Shown: positions 33,521-43,055, counted from the stretch's first letter. The stretch is DNA of 44,252 nucleotides from Zestomonas carbonaria (GCF_904061905.1 NZ_CAJFCI010000031.1:46010-90261), one strand, 5' to 3'. The notes: a model not told the origin generated them from the sequence alone. Translations and numbers: made by a program.

Positions 33521-34233
33521 GCCTCGACTGGGCGGGAGCCTGGCAGGCGCTGATCCACCACCCGCTGTTCGGCGTCGGCGTCACCCTCGGCGCCTACCAA
33601 CTGGCCCTGGCCGGCTACGAGAAGACCCGCTGGGTGTTCCTCCAGCCGGTGCTGGTGTCGATGCTGCTGGTGATCGGCGTGCTGCTCGCCTGCGGAATCG
33701 GCTATGCCGAGTACCGCAAGAGCGCCGAGGTGCTCACGGTGTTCCTCGGCCCGGCCACGGTGGCCCTGGCGGTGCCGCTGTTCCTCAACCTCAAGCGCAT
33801 CCGCCAGTTGTTCGTGCCGACCTTGCTGACCCTGCTGGTCGGCGGGGTGGTGGCCACCGTGCTCGGTGTGCTGCTGGCCTGGCTGTTCGGCGCCGAGCGG
33901 CTGATGCTGATGAGTCTGCTGCCGAAGTCGGTGACCTCGCCGATCGCCATGCTGGTGGCCGACCAGATCGGTGGCATCGCCGCGCTGGCGGCGGTGTTCG
34001 TGCTGGTGACCGGGGTGATCGGCGCGATCTGCGGGCCGGAGCTGCTGCGCCGGATCGGCGTGCGCCATCCGGCCGCGCAGGGCATGGCGCTGGGCATGAC
34101 CGCCCACGCGGTGGGCACTTCGCGGGCGATCCAGGAGGGCGACGAGTGCGGTGCCTTCGCGGCGCTGGGCATGAGCCTGATGGGTGTCGGCACCGCGGTG
34201 TTGCTGCCGCTGGTGGTCGCCCTCATCGTTTGA
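33517..34233 (+). CDS. CidB/LrgB family membrane protein
   Basis: This is a 238-aa polytopic protein, partner of the upstream LrgA-like protein. Recognisable motifs are FLGPATVALAVPLF (about 67-80), SLLPKSVTSPIAM (about 131-143) and the C-terminal GMALGMTAHAVGTSRA. About seven hydrophobic segments are visible. The start is fixed by the ATGA overlap with the upstream gene and GGAGGAG just before it. The Lon-N protein follows 35 bp downstream, probably in the same transcript. Confidence 0.94.
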   Translation: MSLDWAGAWQALIHHPLFGVGVTLGAYQLALAGYEKTRWVFLQPVLVSMLLVIGVLLACGIGYAEYRKSAEVLTVFLGPATVALAVPLFLNLKRIRQLFVPTLLTLLVGGVVATVLGVLLAWLFGAERLMLMSLLPKSVTSPIAMLVADQIGGIAALAAVFVLVTGVIGAICGPELLRRIGVRHPAAQGMALGMTAHAVGTSRAIQEGDECGAFAALGMSLMGVGTAVLLPLVVALIV

Positions 34234-34267
34234 CACAGCAGGACCTAAGCTTGGTGAAGGATGCCCC

Positions 34268-34873
34268 ATGCAGGAATCGCCCATGACATTACCGTTGTTC
34301 CCCCTCAACACCGTGCTGTTTCCCGGTTGCACCCTCGACCTGCAGATATTCGAGGCGCGCTACCTGGACATGATCGGCCGCTGCATGAAGCAAGGCAGCG
34401 GTTTCGGCGTGGTCGGCATCATCGAGGGGCAGGAGGTCGGCAAGGCTGCCGGCCGCTTCGCGGGAATCGGCTGCGAAGCGCTGATCCGTGACTGGAAGCA
34501 GCGTCCCAATGGCCTGCTCGGTATTCGCGTCGAGGGAGGGCGGCGCTTCCGCGTGCGCAACGCCGAGGTGCAGCGCGACCAGCTCGCCGTTGCCGAAGTC
34601 GACTGGCTGGAGGAGCCCGAAGAGCAGCCCCTGCTGGCCGAACAGGCCGACCTGGCGGCGTTGCTGGCGGCCCTGGCCGAGCATCCGATGGTCGCCGAGC
34701 TGGGCATGGGCGGGGTGGTCGGTACCCAGCAGGCGCTGGCCAACCAGTTGGCCTATCTGCTGCCGTTCCCCCTGGAGCAGAAGCTCGAACTGCTGATGCT
34801 CGACATGCCCCGTGACCGGCTGCTGCTCGTCCAGCAGCTCCTGGACAAGCTGCAGGACGAGATGCTCGCCTGA
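34268..34873 (+). CDS. Lon N-terminal (LAN) domain protein
   Basis: This is a 201-aa cytoplasmic protein made of a single Lon substrate-binding domain: LPLFPLNTVLFPGCTLDLQIFE in parts (PLFPLNTVLFPG, LQIFEARYLDM), FGVVGI and VEGGRRFRV. The C-terminal helices are rich in Leu (LPFPLEQKLELLMLD). It lacks the AAA+ and protease domains of Lon, as all members of this stand-alone family do. The start at 34268 has GAAGGA 6 nt upstream; ATG 34283 is the alternative. It may bind misfolded or specific substrates. It ends 7 bp from the convergent TetR gene. Confidence 0.9.
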   Translation: MQESPMTLPLFPLNTVLFPGCTLDLQIFEARYLDMIGRCMKQGSGFGVVGIIEGQEVGKAAGRFAGIGCEALIRDWKQRPNGLLGIRVEGGRRFRVRNAEVQRDQLAVAEVDWLEEPEEQPLLAEQADLAALLAALAEHPMVAELGMGGVVGTQQALANQLAYLLPFPLEQKLELLMLDMPRDRLLLVQQLLDKLQDEMLA

Positions 34874-34880
34874 GTCACGA

Positions 34881-35513
34881 TCACTCGTCGCAGGCCCCCC
34901 AGCCACTCAACACGCTGCGGAACAGTCCGTCGATCAGCGCGGGAGTATCGCGCAGCGGGTCGAACAGTTCGGGGTCGCGCAACCAGTCGGTGAACAGGCC
35001 GATCATCAGCGCGTGCAGGGCGCGGGCGGCGAGCGCCGGGCTGATTCCCGGACGCAGGCGGTCGATCTCCTGCGCGTGCTTGAAGATGTTCTCGCAGAGG
35101 GCGATGAACTGCTTGATGAAGGCGTTGTGGCGCTCTTCGGCCTCGCGCAACTCGTCGGTGAATTCGCAGCGGTGCAGGAGGATGGTGAAGATGCGCCGCT
35201 TCTGTTCGTCGCGCGCCAGGTCTTCGAGGGTCTCGATGCACAGGTCGCGCAGCGCCAGCAGCGAGGCACAGGCGTTCTCGCCACCGAGCCGGGCGGCCAG
35301 GAGCTCCGGCGGCAGACGTACCTGGTTGAGCATTTCGTTGAACAGGTGGGCCTTGTTCTGGAAGTGCCAGTAGACCGCCCCGCGAGTCACCCCGGCATAG
35401 CGCGCGATGGTTTCCAGGCTGGTGTGCGCCACGCCTTTCTCCAGAAACAGCAACTCCGCAGCCTGCAGGATGGCGTGACGGGTCTTCTCGGCATCTTCTT
35501 TGGTACGGCGCAT
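34881..35513 (-). CDS. TetR/AcrR-family repressor of the adjacent RND pump (NalD/TtgR-like)
   Basis: This is a 210-aa TetR regulator. The N-terminal DNA-binding domain is complete: MRRTKEDAEKTRHAILQAA, then LETIARYAGVTRGAVYWHF with FQNKAHLFNEML, wording typical of AcrR, TtgR and NalD repressors of multidrug pumps. The C-terminal drug-binding region is about 160 residues. It is divergent from the pump genes with a 149-bp control region that contains TTTACA-GGC-TTTACA (35555-35569). Repression of the pump, relieved by a lipophilic ligand, is inferred from this arrangement. Confidence 0.92.
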   Translation of the reverse strand: MRRTKEDAEKTRHAILQAAELLFLEKGVAHTSLETIARYAGVTRGAVYWHFQNKAHLFNEMLNQVRLPPELLAARLGGENACASLLALRDLCIETLEDLARDEQKRRIFTILLHRCEFTDELREAEERHNAFIKQFIALCENIFKHAQEIDRLRPGISPALAARALHALMIGLFTDWLRDPELFDPLRDTPALIDGLFRSVLSGWGACDE

Positions 35514-35554
35514 GGCGGCTCGCGGTTTACTGGCTAGTCTTTTTGGGAACGGAG

Positions 35555-35569
35555 TTTACAGGCTTTACA
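35555..35569. promoter_or_regulatory. TTTACA direct repeat in the TetR/pump control region
   Basis: TTTACA occurs twice, 9 bp apart, and a third TTTAC is at 35526-35530. On the opposite strand these read TGTAAA, close to the TGTAA elements of TtgR/NalD-type operators. It is a candidate repressor site. Confidence 0.35.
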
Positions 35570-35662
35570 TCCTCCGGTTGCTTCGCCGGCTCTTGCAAGT
35601 GTGGCAGGTCGGAGGGGCGGCGCTCGCGTTCACCTGGTTTCGAGCTTGTCATGGAGACACCT

Positions 35663-36850
35663 ATGCCCTTAGATGCGCGCTTTCCCCGGACCCTTCCCGC
35701 ACTCGTCCTGAGCGGCCTGCTGGCCGTCCATGCCCTGGCGGAGGACGCGCCGGCCGGTGGCGCGGCACACCCGGCCCCCGAAGTGGTGGTGGAGGCGATC
35801 GTCGCCGAGTCGCTGCCGCTGTCGCTGGAATACGCCGGACGCACCGCCGGCTACCGCGAGGTGGAAGTACGTGCCCAGGTCAGCGGCATCCTCCAGCAGC
35901 GCACCTACCAGGAGGGCGCGACCGTGGAGAAGGACCAGGTGCTGTTCCGCATCGACCCGCGCACCTACCAGGCGGCGCTGAGCCAGGCCCAGGGCGCGCT
36001 GGCCCAGGAACAGGCGCGCTACCGCCAGGCCGACCGCGACCTCAAGCGCATCCGCGAGTTGCAGAAGAAGGGCTACGCCAGCGAAAGCGAACTGGACCGC
36101 TACATTTCCGCCTACGAGCAGGCCAAGGCCAACATCGAGGCCGCCAAGGCCAACGTGCAGGCCAAGCAGATCGACCTCGACTACACCACGGTGAAGGCGC
36201 CGATCGGCGGCATCACCAGCCGGGAAAGCGTTTCCGAAGGCAGCCTGATGGTGGCCAGCGACCCCAACGCCAGCCTGCTCACCCGCATCACCCAGCTCGA
36301 CCCGCTGTACGTCAACTTCGCCTACCCGGACACCGAGGCCGAGCGCCTGCGCAGCGGCGTGCAGAGCGGCCGGCTGGTGCTGCCCGAGGACGGCAAGCTG
36401 AGCGCGGTGATCATGTTCGGCGATGGTTCGGCCTACCCGCTGGAGGGCAAGGTCGATTTCACCGACAGCTTCGTCAACACCGGCACCGGCACGATCAGCG
36501 CCCGCGCGGTGGTGCCCAACCCCGACCAGAAGCTGCTGCCCGGCCAGTTCGTCCGGGTGGTGGTCAAGGGCCTCACCCAGCCGCAGGCCTACACCGTGCC
36601 CGAGCAGGCGCTGGCCCAGGGGCCGCGCGGCACTTACGTGTTCGTGGTCGACGAGCAGGGCATCGCGCGGCGCAAGCAGGTGGTCACCGGGGACACCAAG
36701 GGCGGTCGCTGGGTGATTGAGTCGGGTATCACCGCCGGCGACCGGGTGATCGTCGAGGGGCTGCCCAGGGTGCGCCCCGACCAGCCGGTGAAGGTGGTGG
36801 AGGCCGCGCCCAAGGGCGAAGCCGAAAGCCAATCCGCGCAGCAGTCGTAG
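35663..36850 (+). CDS. RND efflux periplasmic adaptor (membrane fusion protein)
   Basis: This is a 395-aa HlyD-type adaptor. The signal peptide (LVLSGLLAVHALA-ED) has no lipobox cysteine, so the protein is probably not lipidated, unlike MexA and AcrA. The body shows EVEVRAQVSGILQQRTYQEG (the lipoyl half), a long coiled coil (about 100-170; ALAQEQARYRQADRDLKRI), the second lipoyl half VKAPIGGITSRESVSEGSL and beta-barrel PGQFVRVVVKGL. The start at 35663 has GGAG 6 nt upstream; ATG 35651 is an alternative. It is followed 12 bp later by the pump gene. Confidence 0.93.
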   Translation: MPLDARFPRTLPALVLSGLLAVHALAEDAPAGGAAHPAPEVVVEAIVAESLPLSLEYAGRTAGYREVEVRAQVSGILQQRTYQEGATVEKDQVLFRIDPRTYQAALSQAQGALAQEQARYRQADRDLKRIRELQKKGYASESELDRYISAYEQAKANIEAAKANVQAKQIDLDYTTVKAPIGGITSRESVSEGSLMVASDPNASLLTRITQLDPLYVNFAYPDTEAERLRSGVQSGRLVLPEDGKLSAVIMFGDGSAYPLEGKVDFTDSFVNTGTGTISARAVVPNPDQKLLPGQFVRVVVKGLTQPQAYTVPEQALAQGPRGTYVFVVDEQGIARRKQVVTGDTKGGRWVIESGITAGDRVIVEGLPRVRPDQPVKVVEAAPKGEAESQSAQQS

Positions 36851-36862
36851 AGGAGCGTCGCC

Positions 36863-39800
36863 GTGATCTCACGCTTCTTCATCGACCGGCCGATCTTCGC
36901 CACCGTCATTTCCATCGTCATCATCCTCGCCGGCCTGGCCGCGATGCGCGCGCTGCCCATCGCCCAGTACCCGGAGATCCTGCCGCCGCAGGTCTCGGTG
37001 AGCGCCGCCTATCCGGGCGCCAGCGCCCAAGTGATCGCCGAAACCGTGGCCGCGCCGCTGGAGCAGGAGATCAACGGCGTCGAGGGGATGATCTACCAGC
37101 GCTCCAACTCCGACAGCAATGGTGCGATGAGCCTGACCGTGTACTTCGAGGTCGGCACCGACCCGGACCAGGCCACCATCGACGTCAACAACAAGGTCCA
37201 GGCGGCGACCGCCAAGCTGCCCGAGGAAGTGCGCCGGCAGGGCGTCAAGGTGGAGAAGAAGTCCTCCGACATCCTCCAGGTGGTCGTTCTGTTCTCGCCG
37301 GACAACTCCCGTGACCCGATCTTCATCAGCAACTACGCGCTGATCAACGTGATCGACGAGCTCAAGCGCATCCCCGGCGTCGGCGACGCCAGCCAGTTCG
37401 GCTCCAAGGACTACTCGATGCGCATCTGGCTGCGCCCGGACAAGCTGGCCCAGTACGACCTGACGCCGAGCGACGTGGTCAAGGCGATCCAGGAGCAGAA
37501 CTCGCAGTTCGCCGCCGGCAGCTTCGGCCGCGAGCCGCTGAGCGAGCCGCAGGCCTTTACCTACACGGTGAGCACCAAGGGGCGCTTCACCGAGGCGCAT
37601 GAGTTCGAGAGCGTCATCCTGCGCACCGACCCCACCGGTGCCAGCCTGCTGCTCAAGGACGTCGCACGGGTCGAGCTGGGTGCCCAGGACTATTCCCTGG
37701 TGACCAGCCTGAACGGCCAGCAGAACGCCGCCTTCGGCATCTACCTGCAGCCCGGCGCCAACGCCCTGGACACCGCCGAGGCGGTGAAGGCGACCATGGA
37801 GCGCCTGTCCCAGCGCTTTCCGGAGGGCATCGCCTACAAGATTCCCTACGACACCACCAAGTTCGTCGAGGTGTCCATCGAGGAGGTGATCCACACCTTC
37901 TTCGAGGCCCTGGTGCTGGTGATGCTGGTGGTGTTCATCTTCCTGCAGAACTGGCGCGCCACGCTGATCCCGGTGCTGGCGATCCCGGTGTCGCTGATCG
38001 GCACCTTCGCCGGCATGTACCTGCTCGGCTTCTCCATCAACATGCTGACCCTGTTCGGCATGGTGCTGGCCATCGGCATCGTGGTGGACGACGCCATCGT
38101 GGTGCTGGAGAACGTCGAGCGGGTGATGCGCACCGAGAAGCTCAGCCCGCGCGACGCGGCGATCAAGGCCATGGAGGAGGTGACCGGGCCGATCGTCGCC
38201 ATCGTCCTGGTGCTCTGCGCGGTGTTCATCCCGGTGGGCTTCCTGGGCGGGTTGGCCGGGCAGATGTACAAGCAGTTCGCGATCACCATCGCGGTGTCGG
38301 TGATCATTTCCGGCATCGTCGCGCTGACCCTGTCGCCGGCGCTCTGCGCGCTGCTGCTCAAGCCGGAGCACAAGGAGCCGGCCGCGCCGTTCCGCTGGTT
38401 CAACAGGGTCTTCGACCGCCTCACCGACGGCTACGCGGCCGGCGTGCACTTCTTCCTCAAGCGCACGCTGATCGGCCTGCTGGTGTTCGGCGGGATGATC
38501 GCCATCATGCTCCTGCTGTTCAACCGGGTGCCCGGCGCGCTGGTTCCCGACGAGGACCAGGGCTACGTGCTCAGCGCCTACGTCCTGCCGCCGGCGGCCG
38601 CGCTCAGCCGCACCGACCAGGTCACCAGCGAGGTCACCCGGGAACTGATGGAGCATCCGGCGGTGGAGGACGTGGTCACCTTCGCCGGCTTCGACATCCT
38701 CACCTACGGCTCCCGCAGCAACGCCGGGGTGTCCTTCATCACCCTCAAGGACTGGAAGGAGCGCACCAGCGCGGAGATGGACGCACGCAACCTGCCGCCA
38801 CAGTTCATGGCCATGGGCGCCAAGCAGAAGGATGCGGTGGTGATGACCTTCAACCCGCCACCGATCACCGGCATGAGCACCACCGGCGGTTTCGAGGGCT
38901 ACCTCCAGGACCGCAGCGGCGGCAGCGTCGCCGACCTCGACGCGATGGTGCAGAAATTCATCGCCGCCGCTTCCCAGCGTCCGGAGCTGGCGGGCGTCAA
39001 CACCACCTTCAGCGCCGAGGTGCCGCAGTACTACATCGACCTCGACCGCACCAAGGCGCGCGCCCTGGGCGTGGCGATCAACGATGTGTTCACCGCCATG
39101 CAGTCCACCTTCGGCAGCTACTACGTCAACGACTTCAACCTCTACGGGCGTACCTGGCAGGTCAGCCTGCAATCCGAGGCGGACTTCCGCCGCAAGCCGG
39201 AGGACCTCAGCCAGGTCTACGTGCGTTCCGCCACCCATGACCTGATCCCGCTGTCCTCGCTGGTGCGGGTGACGCGCATCCTCGGCCCGGACTCCTATGC
39301 GCGCTTCAACGTCTACCCGGCGGCCAAGGTGCTCGGCGGGCCGGCGCCGGGCTACAGTTCCGGCCAGGCCCTGAAGGCCATGCAGGAGGTGGCCGACGAG
39401 GTTCTCGGCGAGAACTACTCCCTGGGCTGGACCGGCTCGGCCTACCAGGAGCTGGCCACCCAGGGTTCGGGCAGCACGGCGTTCATCTTCGGCCTGATCC
39501 TGGTGTTCCTGATCCTCGCCGCCCAGTACGAGCGCTGGACCCTGCCGGTGGCGGTGGTCACCGCGGTGCCCTTCGCGGTGTTCGGCGCGATCCTGGCGAT
39601 CTGGCTGCGCGGGCTGAACAACGACGTGTACTTCCAGGTCGGCCTGGTGACCCTGATCGGCCTGGCGGCGAAGAACGCCATCCTGATCATCGAGTTCGCC
39701 GTGCTGTGCCGCGAGGAGCGCGGCATGGGCATCTTCGAGGCGGCGCTGGAGGCGTCCAAGCTACGCTTCCGGCCGATCGTCATGACCTCGCTGGCCTTCA

Positions 39801-40009
39801 TCCTCGGCGTGGTGCCGCTGGCCATCAGCTCCGGCGCCGGTTCGGCGAGCCGCCACTCGATCGGCACCGGGGTGATCGGCGGGATGCTCGCCGCGACCGT
39901 GCTGGCTACCTTCCTGATCCCGATGTTCTACCTGCTGGTGGAATCGCTGGCTGAGAAGCTTGGCGGCAAGGGCAAGAAGGCGGAAGAGGCGAAGACCCCG
40001 GCCGAATAG
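36863..40009 (+). CDS. HAE1-family RND multidrug efflux transporter
   Basis: This is a 1048-aa proton-driven inner-membrane pump of the MexB/AcrB family. The N-terminus [20 protein letters not shown], the helix-4 proton-relay pair Asp409-Asp410 in [14 protein letters not shown], the helix-10 Lys in [14 protein letters not shown] and the gate-loop region [20 protein letters not shown] are visible. Two large periplasmic loops and 12 helices fit the family. It starts with GTG behind GAGGAG. No outer-membrane channel gene follows, as in MexJK or MexXY systems, so a channel such as OprM must be borrowed. An inverted repeat follows the stop. Confidence 0.95.
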   Translation: MISRFFIDRPIFATVISIVIILAGLAAMRALPIAQYPEILPPQVSVSAAYPGASAQVIAETVAAPLEQEINGVEGMIYQRSNSDSNGAMSLTVYFEVGTDPDQATIDVNNKVQAATAKLPEEVRRQGVKVEKKSSDILQVVVLFSPDNSRDPIFISNYALINVIDELKRIPGVGDASQFGSKDYSMRIWLRPDKLAQYDLTPSDVVKAIQEQNSQFAAGSFGREPLSEPQAFTYTVSTKGRFTEAHEFESVILRTDPTGASLLLKDVARVELGAQDYSLVTSLNGQQNAAFGIYLQPGANALDTAEAVKATMERLSQRFPEGIAYKIPYDTTKFVEVSIEEVIHTFFEALVLVMLVVFIFLQNWRATLIPVLAIPVSLIGTFAGMYLLGFSINMLTLFGMVLAIGIVVDDAIVVLENVERVMRTEKLSPRDAAIKAMEEVTGPIVAIVLVLCAVFIPVGFLGGLAGQMYKQFAITIAVSVIISGIVALTLSPALCALLLKPEHKEPAAPFRWFNRVFDRLTDGYAAGVHFFLKRTLIGLLVFGGMIAIMLLLFNRVPGALVPDEDQGYVLSAYVLPPAAALSRTDQVTSEVTRELMEHPAVEDVVTFAGFDILTYGSRSNAGVSFITLKDWKERTSAEMDARNLPPQFMAMGAKQKDAVVMTFNPPPITGMSTTGGFEGYLQDRSGGSVADLDAMVQKFIAAASQRPELAGVNTTFSAEVPQYYIDLDRTKARALGVAINDVFTAMQSTFGSYYVNDFNLYGRTWQVSLQSEADFRRKPEDLSQVYVRSATHDLIPLSSLVRVTRILGPDSYARFNVYPAAKVLGGPAPGYSSGQALKAMQEVADEVLGENYSLGWTGSAYQELATQGSGSTAFIFGLILVFLILAAQYERWTLPVAVVTAVPFAVFGAILAIWLRGLNNDVYFQVGLVTLIGLAAKNAILIIEFAVLCREERGMGIFEAALEASKLRFRPIVMTSLAFILGVVPLAISSGAGSASRHSIGTGVIGGMLAATVLATFLIPMFYLLVESLAEKLGGKGKKAEEAKTPAE

Positions 40010-40013
40010 CCCT

Positions 40014-40082
40014 GTAGGAGCCAGCTTGCTGGCGATCCGTGCGCTCCCGATACGCCGTGATCGCCAGCAAGCTGGCTCCTAC
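40014..40082. repeat. REPIN, GTAGGAGCCAGCTTGCTGGC type
   Basis: GTAGGAGCCAGCTTGCTGGCG (in two arms of 24 bp, 40014-40037 and 40059-40082) forms a perfect inverted pair with a 21-bp loop, 4 bp after the pump stop codon. It is a strong potential hairpin and probably ends or trims the pump transcript. The same type occurs at 42986-43055. Confidence 0.92.
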
Positions 40083-40156
40083 GGGGTCACGCATCGAAAC
40101 TTGGGCCGGGCCGTCACTCCGGCTATCCTGTCGGACCGGTTTCCTGCGAATGCCCA

Positions 40157-41341
40157 ATGACCCTACGTATCCTGCTGATCCTTGGCGCGCTCAGCGCCTT
40201 CGGCCCCCTGGCCGTCGACTTCTACCTGCCGAGCTTCCCGACCCTCGCCAAGGCCTTCTCCACCGATGTCGAGCACGTGCAGCTCAGCCTGGCGGTGTAC
40301 TTCGCCGGCCTGGCGATCGGCCAACTGCTCTATGGCCCGCTGGCCGACCGGCTGGGCCGCCGCGTGCCGCTGCTCGCCGGGGTGGCGCTGTTCACCCTGG
40401 CCTCGCTGGCCTGCGCGTTGGCGCCGAGCCTGGAATGGCTGATCGCCGCGCGCTTCGTCCAGGCCCTCGGCGGCTGCGCGGGGATGGTGGTGACGCGGGC
40501 GGTGGTGCGCGACCTGTGCGACCCGATCGCCTCGGCCAGGGTGTTCTCGCAGATGATGCTGGTGATGGGCCTGGCGCCGATGCTCGCGCCGTTGCTCGGC
40601 GGCTGGCTGCTGACGCTCTCCGGCTGGCAGTCGATCTTCTACGCCCTGACCCTGTTCAGCGCCCTGTGCGGCCTGGCGGTGGCGCTCTGGCTGCCGGAGT
40701 CGATGCCGGCGGACATGCCCCGTGCGCCCCTGAGCGGAGCCCTGGGGAGCTATCGACGGCTGTTCGGCGACGGGGTGTTCATCGGCCATGCGCTGACCGG
40801 CGGCCTGGTGATGGGCGGGATGTTCGCCTACATCTCCGGCTCGCCCTTCGTGTTCATCGAGCTCTACGGCGTGCCGCCCGAACACTACGGCTGGCTGTTC
40901 GGCACCAATGCGCTGGGCTTCATCCTGGTCGGCCAGGTCAATGCGCGGATGCTGCACTGGCGCGGCCCGGACTTCTGGCTGCGCCGCGCGGTGTGGGTCT
41001 ATCTGTTCAGTGCGCTGACCATGCTCGGGCTGGCGGCTTTCCGTCCGGCCGAGCTATGGCCGCTGCTGATCCCTCTGTTCCTGTGCATCGCCAGCCTCGG
41101 CGCCATCCTGCCCAACACGGCGGCCTGCGCCATGGCCGGCCAGGGGCAGAACGCCGGGGTCGCCTCCGGGCTGCTGGGTTCGCTGCAGTTCTGCATCGCC
41201 GCTGGCGCCTCGGCGCTGGTCGGCGTGCTGCACGACGGCACCGCGATGCCGATGGGCGAGGCCATCGCCCTGTGCGGCCTGGCCGCCGTCACGGTGGCAC
41301 TGCTGACCCGGCGGCTGGAGTTGCGTCAGGCGCTGCGCTGA
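40157..41341 (+). CDS. Bcr/CflA-family MFS drug efflux transporter
   Basis: This is a 394-aa transporter with 12 predicted helices. Landmarks are the N-terminal LGALSAFGPLAVDFYLPSFP, MFS motif A LYGPLADRLGRRVPLL (about 60-75) and the motif C-like GLAPMLAPLLGGWLL, all typical of the Bcr/CflA group that exports bicyclomycin, chloramphenicol and other compounds. It lies 147 bp after the RND pump, separated by a REPIN, and so may have its own promoter. Its last 16 bp overlap a convergent small gene. Confidence 0.93.
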   Translation: MTLRILLILGALSAFGPLAVDFYLPSFPTLAKAFSTDVEHVQLSLAVYFAGLAIGQLLYGPLADRLGRRVPLLAGVALFTLASLACALAPSLEWLIAARFVQALGGCAGMVVTRAVVRDLCDPIASARVFSQMMLVMGLAPMLAPLLGGWLLTLSGWQSIFYALTLFSALCGLAVALWLPESMPADMPRAPLSGALGSYRRLFGDGVFIGHALTGGLVMGGMFAYISGSPFVFIELYGVPPEHYGWLFGTNALGFILVGQVNARMLHWRGPDFWLRRAVWVYLFSALTMLGLAAFRPAELWPLLIPLFLCIASLGAILPNTAACAMAGQGQNAGVASGLLGSLQFCIAAGASALVGVLHDGTAMPMGEAIALCGLAAVTVALLTRRLELRQALR

Positions 41342-41505
41342 ACGAGTTCGGGTAGCGTGTGCGGGGCGCGCAATCGGGCTTCCAGGGTGGCTACGAATTG
41401 CCGCGCTTCGACCTCGCTGCGAAAGCGCACGCTGTGCTGGTCCAGGCAGACCTGCCAGGTGGCAGGAGTCGAGCTGTTCGGGGCTTGACGCACGATGATC
41501 TTCAC
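41326..41505 (-). CDS. Small conserved-looking 59-aa protein with GTG start
   Basis: A GTG at 41505 preceded by GGGAGG (9-nt spacing) opens a frame MKIIVRQAPNSSTPATWQ... ending in LPELVQRSA. It encodes a soluble basic protein with one helix-rich stretch (RFRSEVEARQFVATLEARLR) and one Cys. Codon use is typical of the genome and there is no ATG in the frame near the start, so ATG-only gene finding would miss it. The stop lies within the last 16 bp of the convergent MFS gene. A possible promoter is at 41554-41581. I recall similar short proteins in other pseudomonads; function is unknown. Confidence 0.7.
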   Translation of the reverse strand: MKIIVRQAPNSSTPATWQVCLDQHSVRFRSEVEARQFVATLEARLRAPHTLPELVQRSA

Positions 41506-41553
41506 GACGGGCAGCCTCCCAGGCCGGGGTGAGAGACCTCAGTCTAGTCGGGG

Positions 41554-41581
41554 TTTATTGGCAAAATGTGACTTGGATCAA
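41554..41581 (-). promoter_or_regulatory. Possible promoter of the 59-aa gene
   Basis: On the minus strand, TTGATC (41581-41576), a 16-bp spacer and AATAAA (41559-41554) make a weak sigma-70 promoter 49 bp upstream of the GTG, in the only AT-rich stretch of the gap. Confidence 0.4.
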
Positions 41582-41599
41582 TTGACGGACTGATGGTCG

Positions 41600-41945
41600 T
41601 CACACCGCCGCCGAAGGGCGATGAACGGCATTGGGGGAGGTGGGTTCTTCCCCCGTAGGGTGCGCCGTGCGCACCGGGGGACGGTTATCTCGAAGCTCGT
41701 ACCTGTTCCGTAGTCCGCCCCTCACCCCAGCCCTCTCCCGGAGGGAGAGGGAGTCAACCCGAGTTTCCGGTGGACACAGTGCATGATTCCAACTCCGAAC
41801 AGCCCCCTCTCCCCTTGGGAGAGGGTTGGGGGAGGGCCGGAGTGTCCCGCTGCAAGACATGCCTCGGGTGTCACCTATGTCTCCCGACACCCGTTACCCA
41901 TGTCCCCCGGCTGAACGCACGACGCACCCTACAGCCTCTCGCGGC
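41600..41945. repeat. Repeat-filled gap between the small gene and the quinone-oxidoreductase gene
   Basis: An outer pair, GTAGGGTGCGCCGTGCGCAC (41655) and GACGCACCCTAC (to 41932), encloses two CTCTCCC-type elements in opposite orientation: GCCCCTCACCCCAGCCCTCT from 41717 and CCCCTCTCCCCTTGGGAGAG from 41806. This is again one family nested in another. No coding frame is supported between 41506 and 41945. Confidence 0.75.
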
Positions 41946-42959
41946 TCAGAACCCCTCCAGCACGATCTTGCCCTTGGCCTTGCCGCTCTCCAGCAGGGCA
42001 TGGGCGCGGCGCAGGTTGGCGGCGTCGATGCGCCCGAAATGCTCGCCGAGGGTGGTCTTCAGCACGCCCTGGTCGATCAGTTGGCCGACCCGTTGCAGCA
42101 GCTTGTGCTGCTCGATCATGTCGGCGGTCTGGAACAGCGAGCGGGTGTACATGAACTCCCAGTGCAGCGACAGGCTCTTGCGCTTGAGCTTGCGCACGTC
42201 CAGCTCCAGCGGGTCGTCGATCAGGCCCAGCCGGCCTTGCGGCAGCAGTGCCTCGACGAGCTGGTCGAGATGCTGGTCGGTGTTGGTCAGGCTGGCGACG
42301 TGGGTCACCTGGCCGACGCCGATGCGCTTCAGTTCCTCGGCCAGCGGCTGGCGGTGGTCGACCACGTGGTGGGCACCCAGCTCGCGCACCCAGGCCTGGG
42401 TCTCCGGGCGCGAGGCGCTGCCGATCACGCTCAGGCCGGTGAGCTGGCGGGCCAGTTGGGTGAGGATCGAGCCGACCCCGCCGGCGGCGCCGACGATCAG
42501 CAGGCTCTGTCCGGCACTGGCCTGGCCTTCGGCGATGCCCAGGCGCTCGAACAGCAGCTCCCAGGCGGTGATCGCGGTCAGCGGCAGGGCGGCGGCCTGG
42601 GCGAAGTCGAGGCTCTGCGGCATGGCGCCGACGATGCGCTCGTCGACCACGTGCAGCTCGCTGTTGGCGCCGGCGCGGTCCAGGGCGCCGGCGTAGAACA
42701 CCTTGTCGCCCGGCCGGAACAGGCTGACCTCGGCGCCGACCGCCTTGACCACGCCGGCCACGTCCCAGCCGAGCACCTTGGCCTGGCCGTTTTCCGGTGC
42801 GACGTTGCGGCGGATCTTGGTGTCCACCGGGTTGACCGAAATGGCCTTGACCTCGACCAGCAGGTCGCGCGGGCCGGGCACCGGTTCGGGCAGCTCGACG
42901 TCCTGCAACGCCTCGGGGTCGTCGATGGGCAGGGACTGGTAGTAGGCGATGGCTTTCAT
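41946..42959 (-). CDS. Zinc-type alcohol dehydrogenase-like / NADPH:quinone oxidoreductase family protein
   Basis: This is a 337-aa medium-chain dehydrogenase/reductase. A GroES-like N-terminal domain (VEVKAISVNPVDTKIR, LGWDVAGVV) is followed by a Rossmann domain with VGAAGGVGSILTQLAR (about 155-170). The four structural-zinc cysteines and the usual catalytic zinc ligands are absent, which points to the zinc-free quinone-oxidoreductase side of the family. The start at 42959 has GAGG 7 nt upstream. It is divergent from a LysR regulator with a REPIN between, so substrate-induced expression through that regulator is plausible. The substrate is not identifiable. Confidence 0.9.
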   Translation of the reverse strand: MKAIAYYQSLPIDDPEALQDVELPEPVPGPRDLLVEVKAISVNPVDTKIRRNVAPENGQAKVLGWDVAGVVKAVGAEVSLFRPGDKVFYAGALDRAGANSELHVVDERIVGAMPQSLDFAQAAALPLTAITAWELLFERLGIAEGQASAGQSLLIVGAAGGVGSILTQLARQLTGLSVIGSASRPETQAWVRELGAHHVVDHRQPLAEELKRIGVGQVTHVASLTNTDQHLDQLVEALLPQGRLGLIDDPLELDVRKLKRKSLSLHWEFMYTRSLFQTADMIEQHKLLQRVGQLIDQGVLKTTLGEHFGRIDAANLRRAHALLESGKAKGKIVLEGF

Positions 42960-42985
42960 GGGCGGCCTCGTGGTGGGAGTGATTG

Positions 42986-43055
42986 CTGTAGGAGCCAGCT
43001 TGCTGGCGATCTGCACCGGTGCACAGAAGCATCGCCAGCAAGCTGGCTCCTACAG
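42986..43055. repeat. REPIN between the oxidoreductase and LysR genes
   Basis: CTGTAGGAGCCAGCTTGCTG (42986) and CAGCAAGCTGGCTCCTACAG (to 43055) are perfect inverted arms extending to 25-27 bp each, with a short GC loop. It lies in the shared divergent promoter region, 26 bp upstream of the oxidoreductase start. Confidence 0.92.

Noticed and set aside
30722..34233. MORN/C13 protease plus holin-like LrgA/LrgB considered as a defence or programmed-death system
   Set aside because: The genes are on opposite strands, separated by a metabolic hydratase, and match a housekeeping neighbourhood that I recall from P. aeruginosa. No sensor, nucleotide cyclase or mobile-element context is present.
36869..39238. 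A 789-codon minus-strand open frame opposite the RND pump gene
   Set aside because: It is antisense to a complete HAE1 pump. The translated protein is His/Asp/Gly-rich low complexity, typical of an antisense frame in high-GC sequence.
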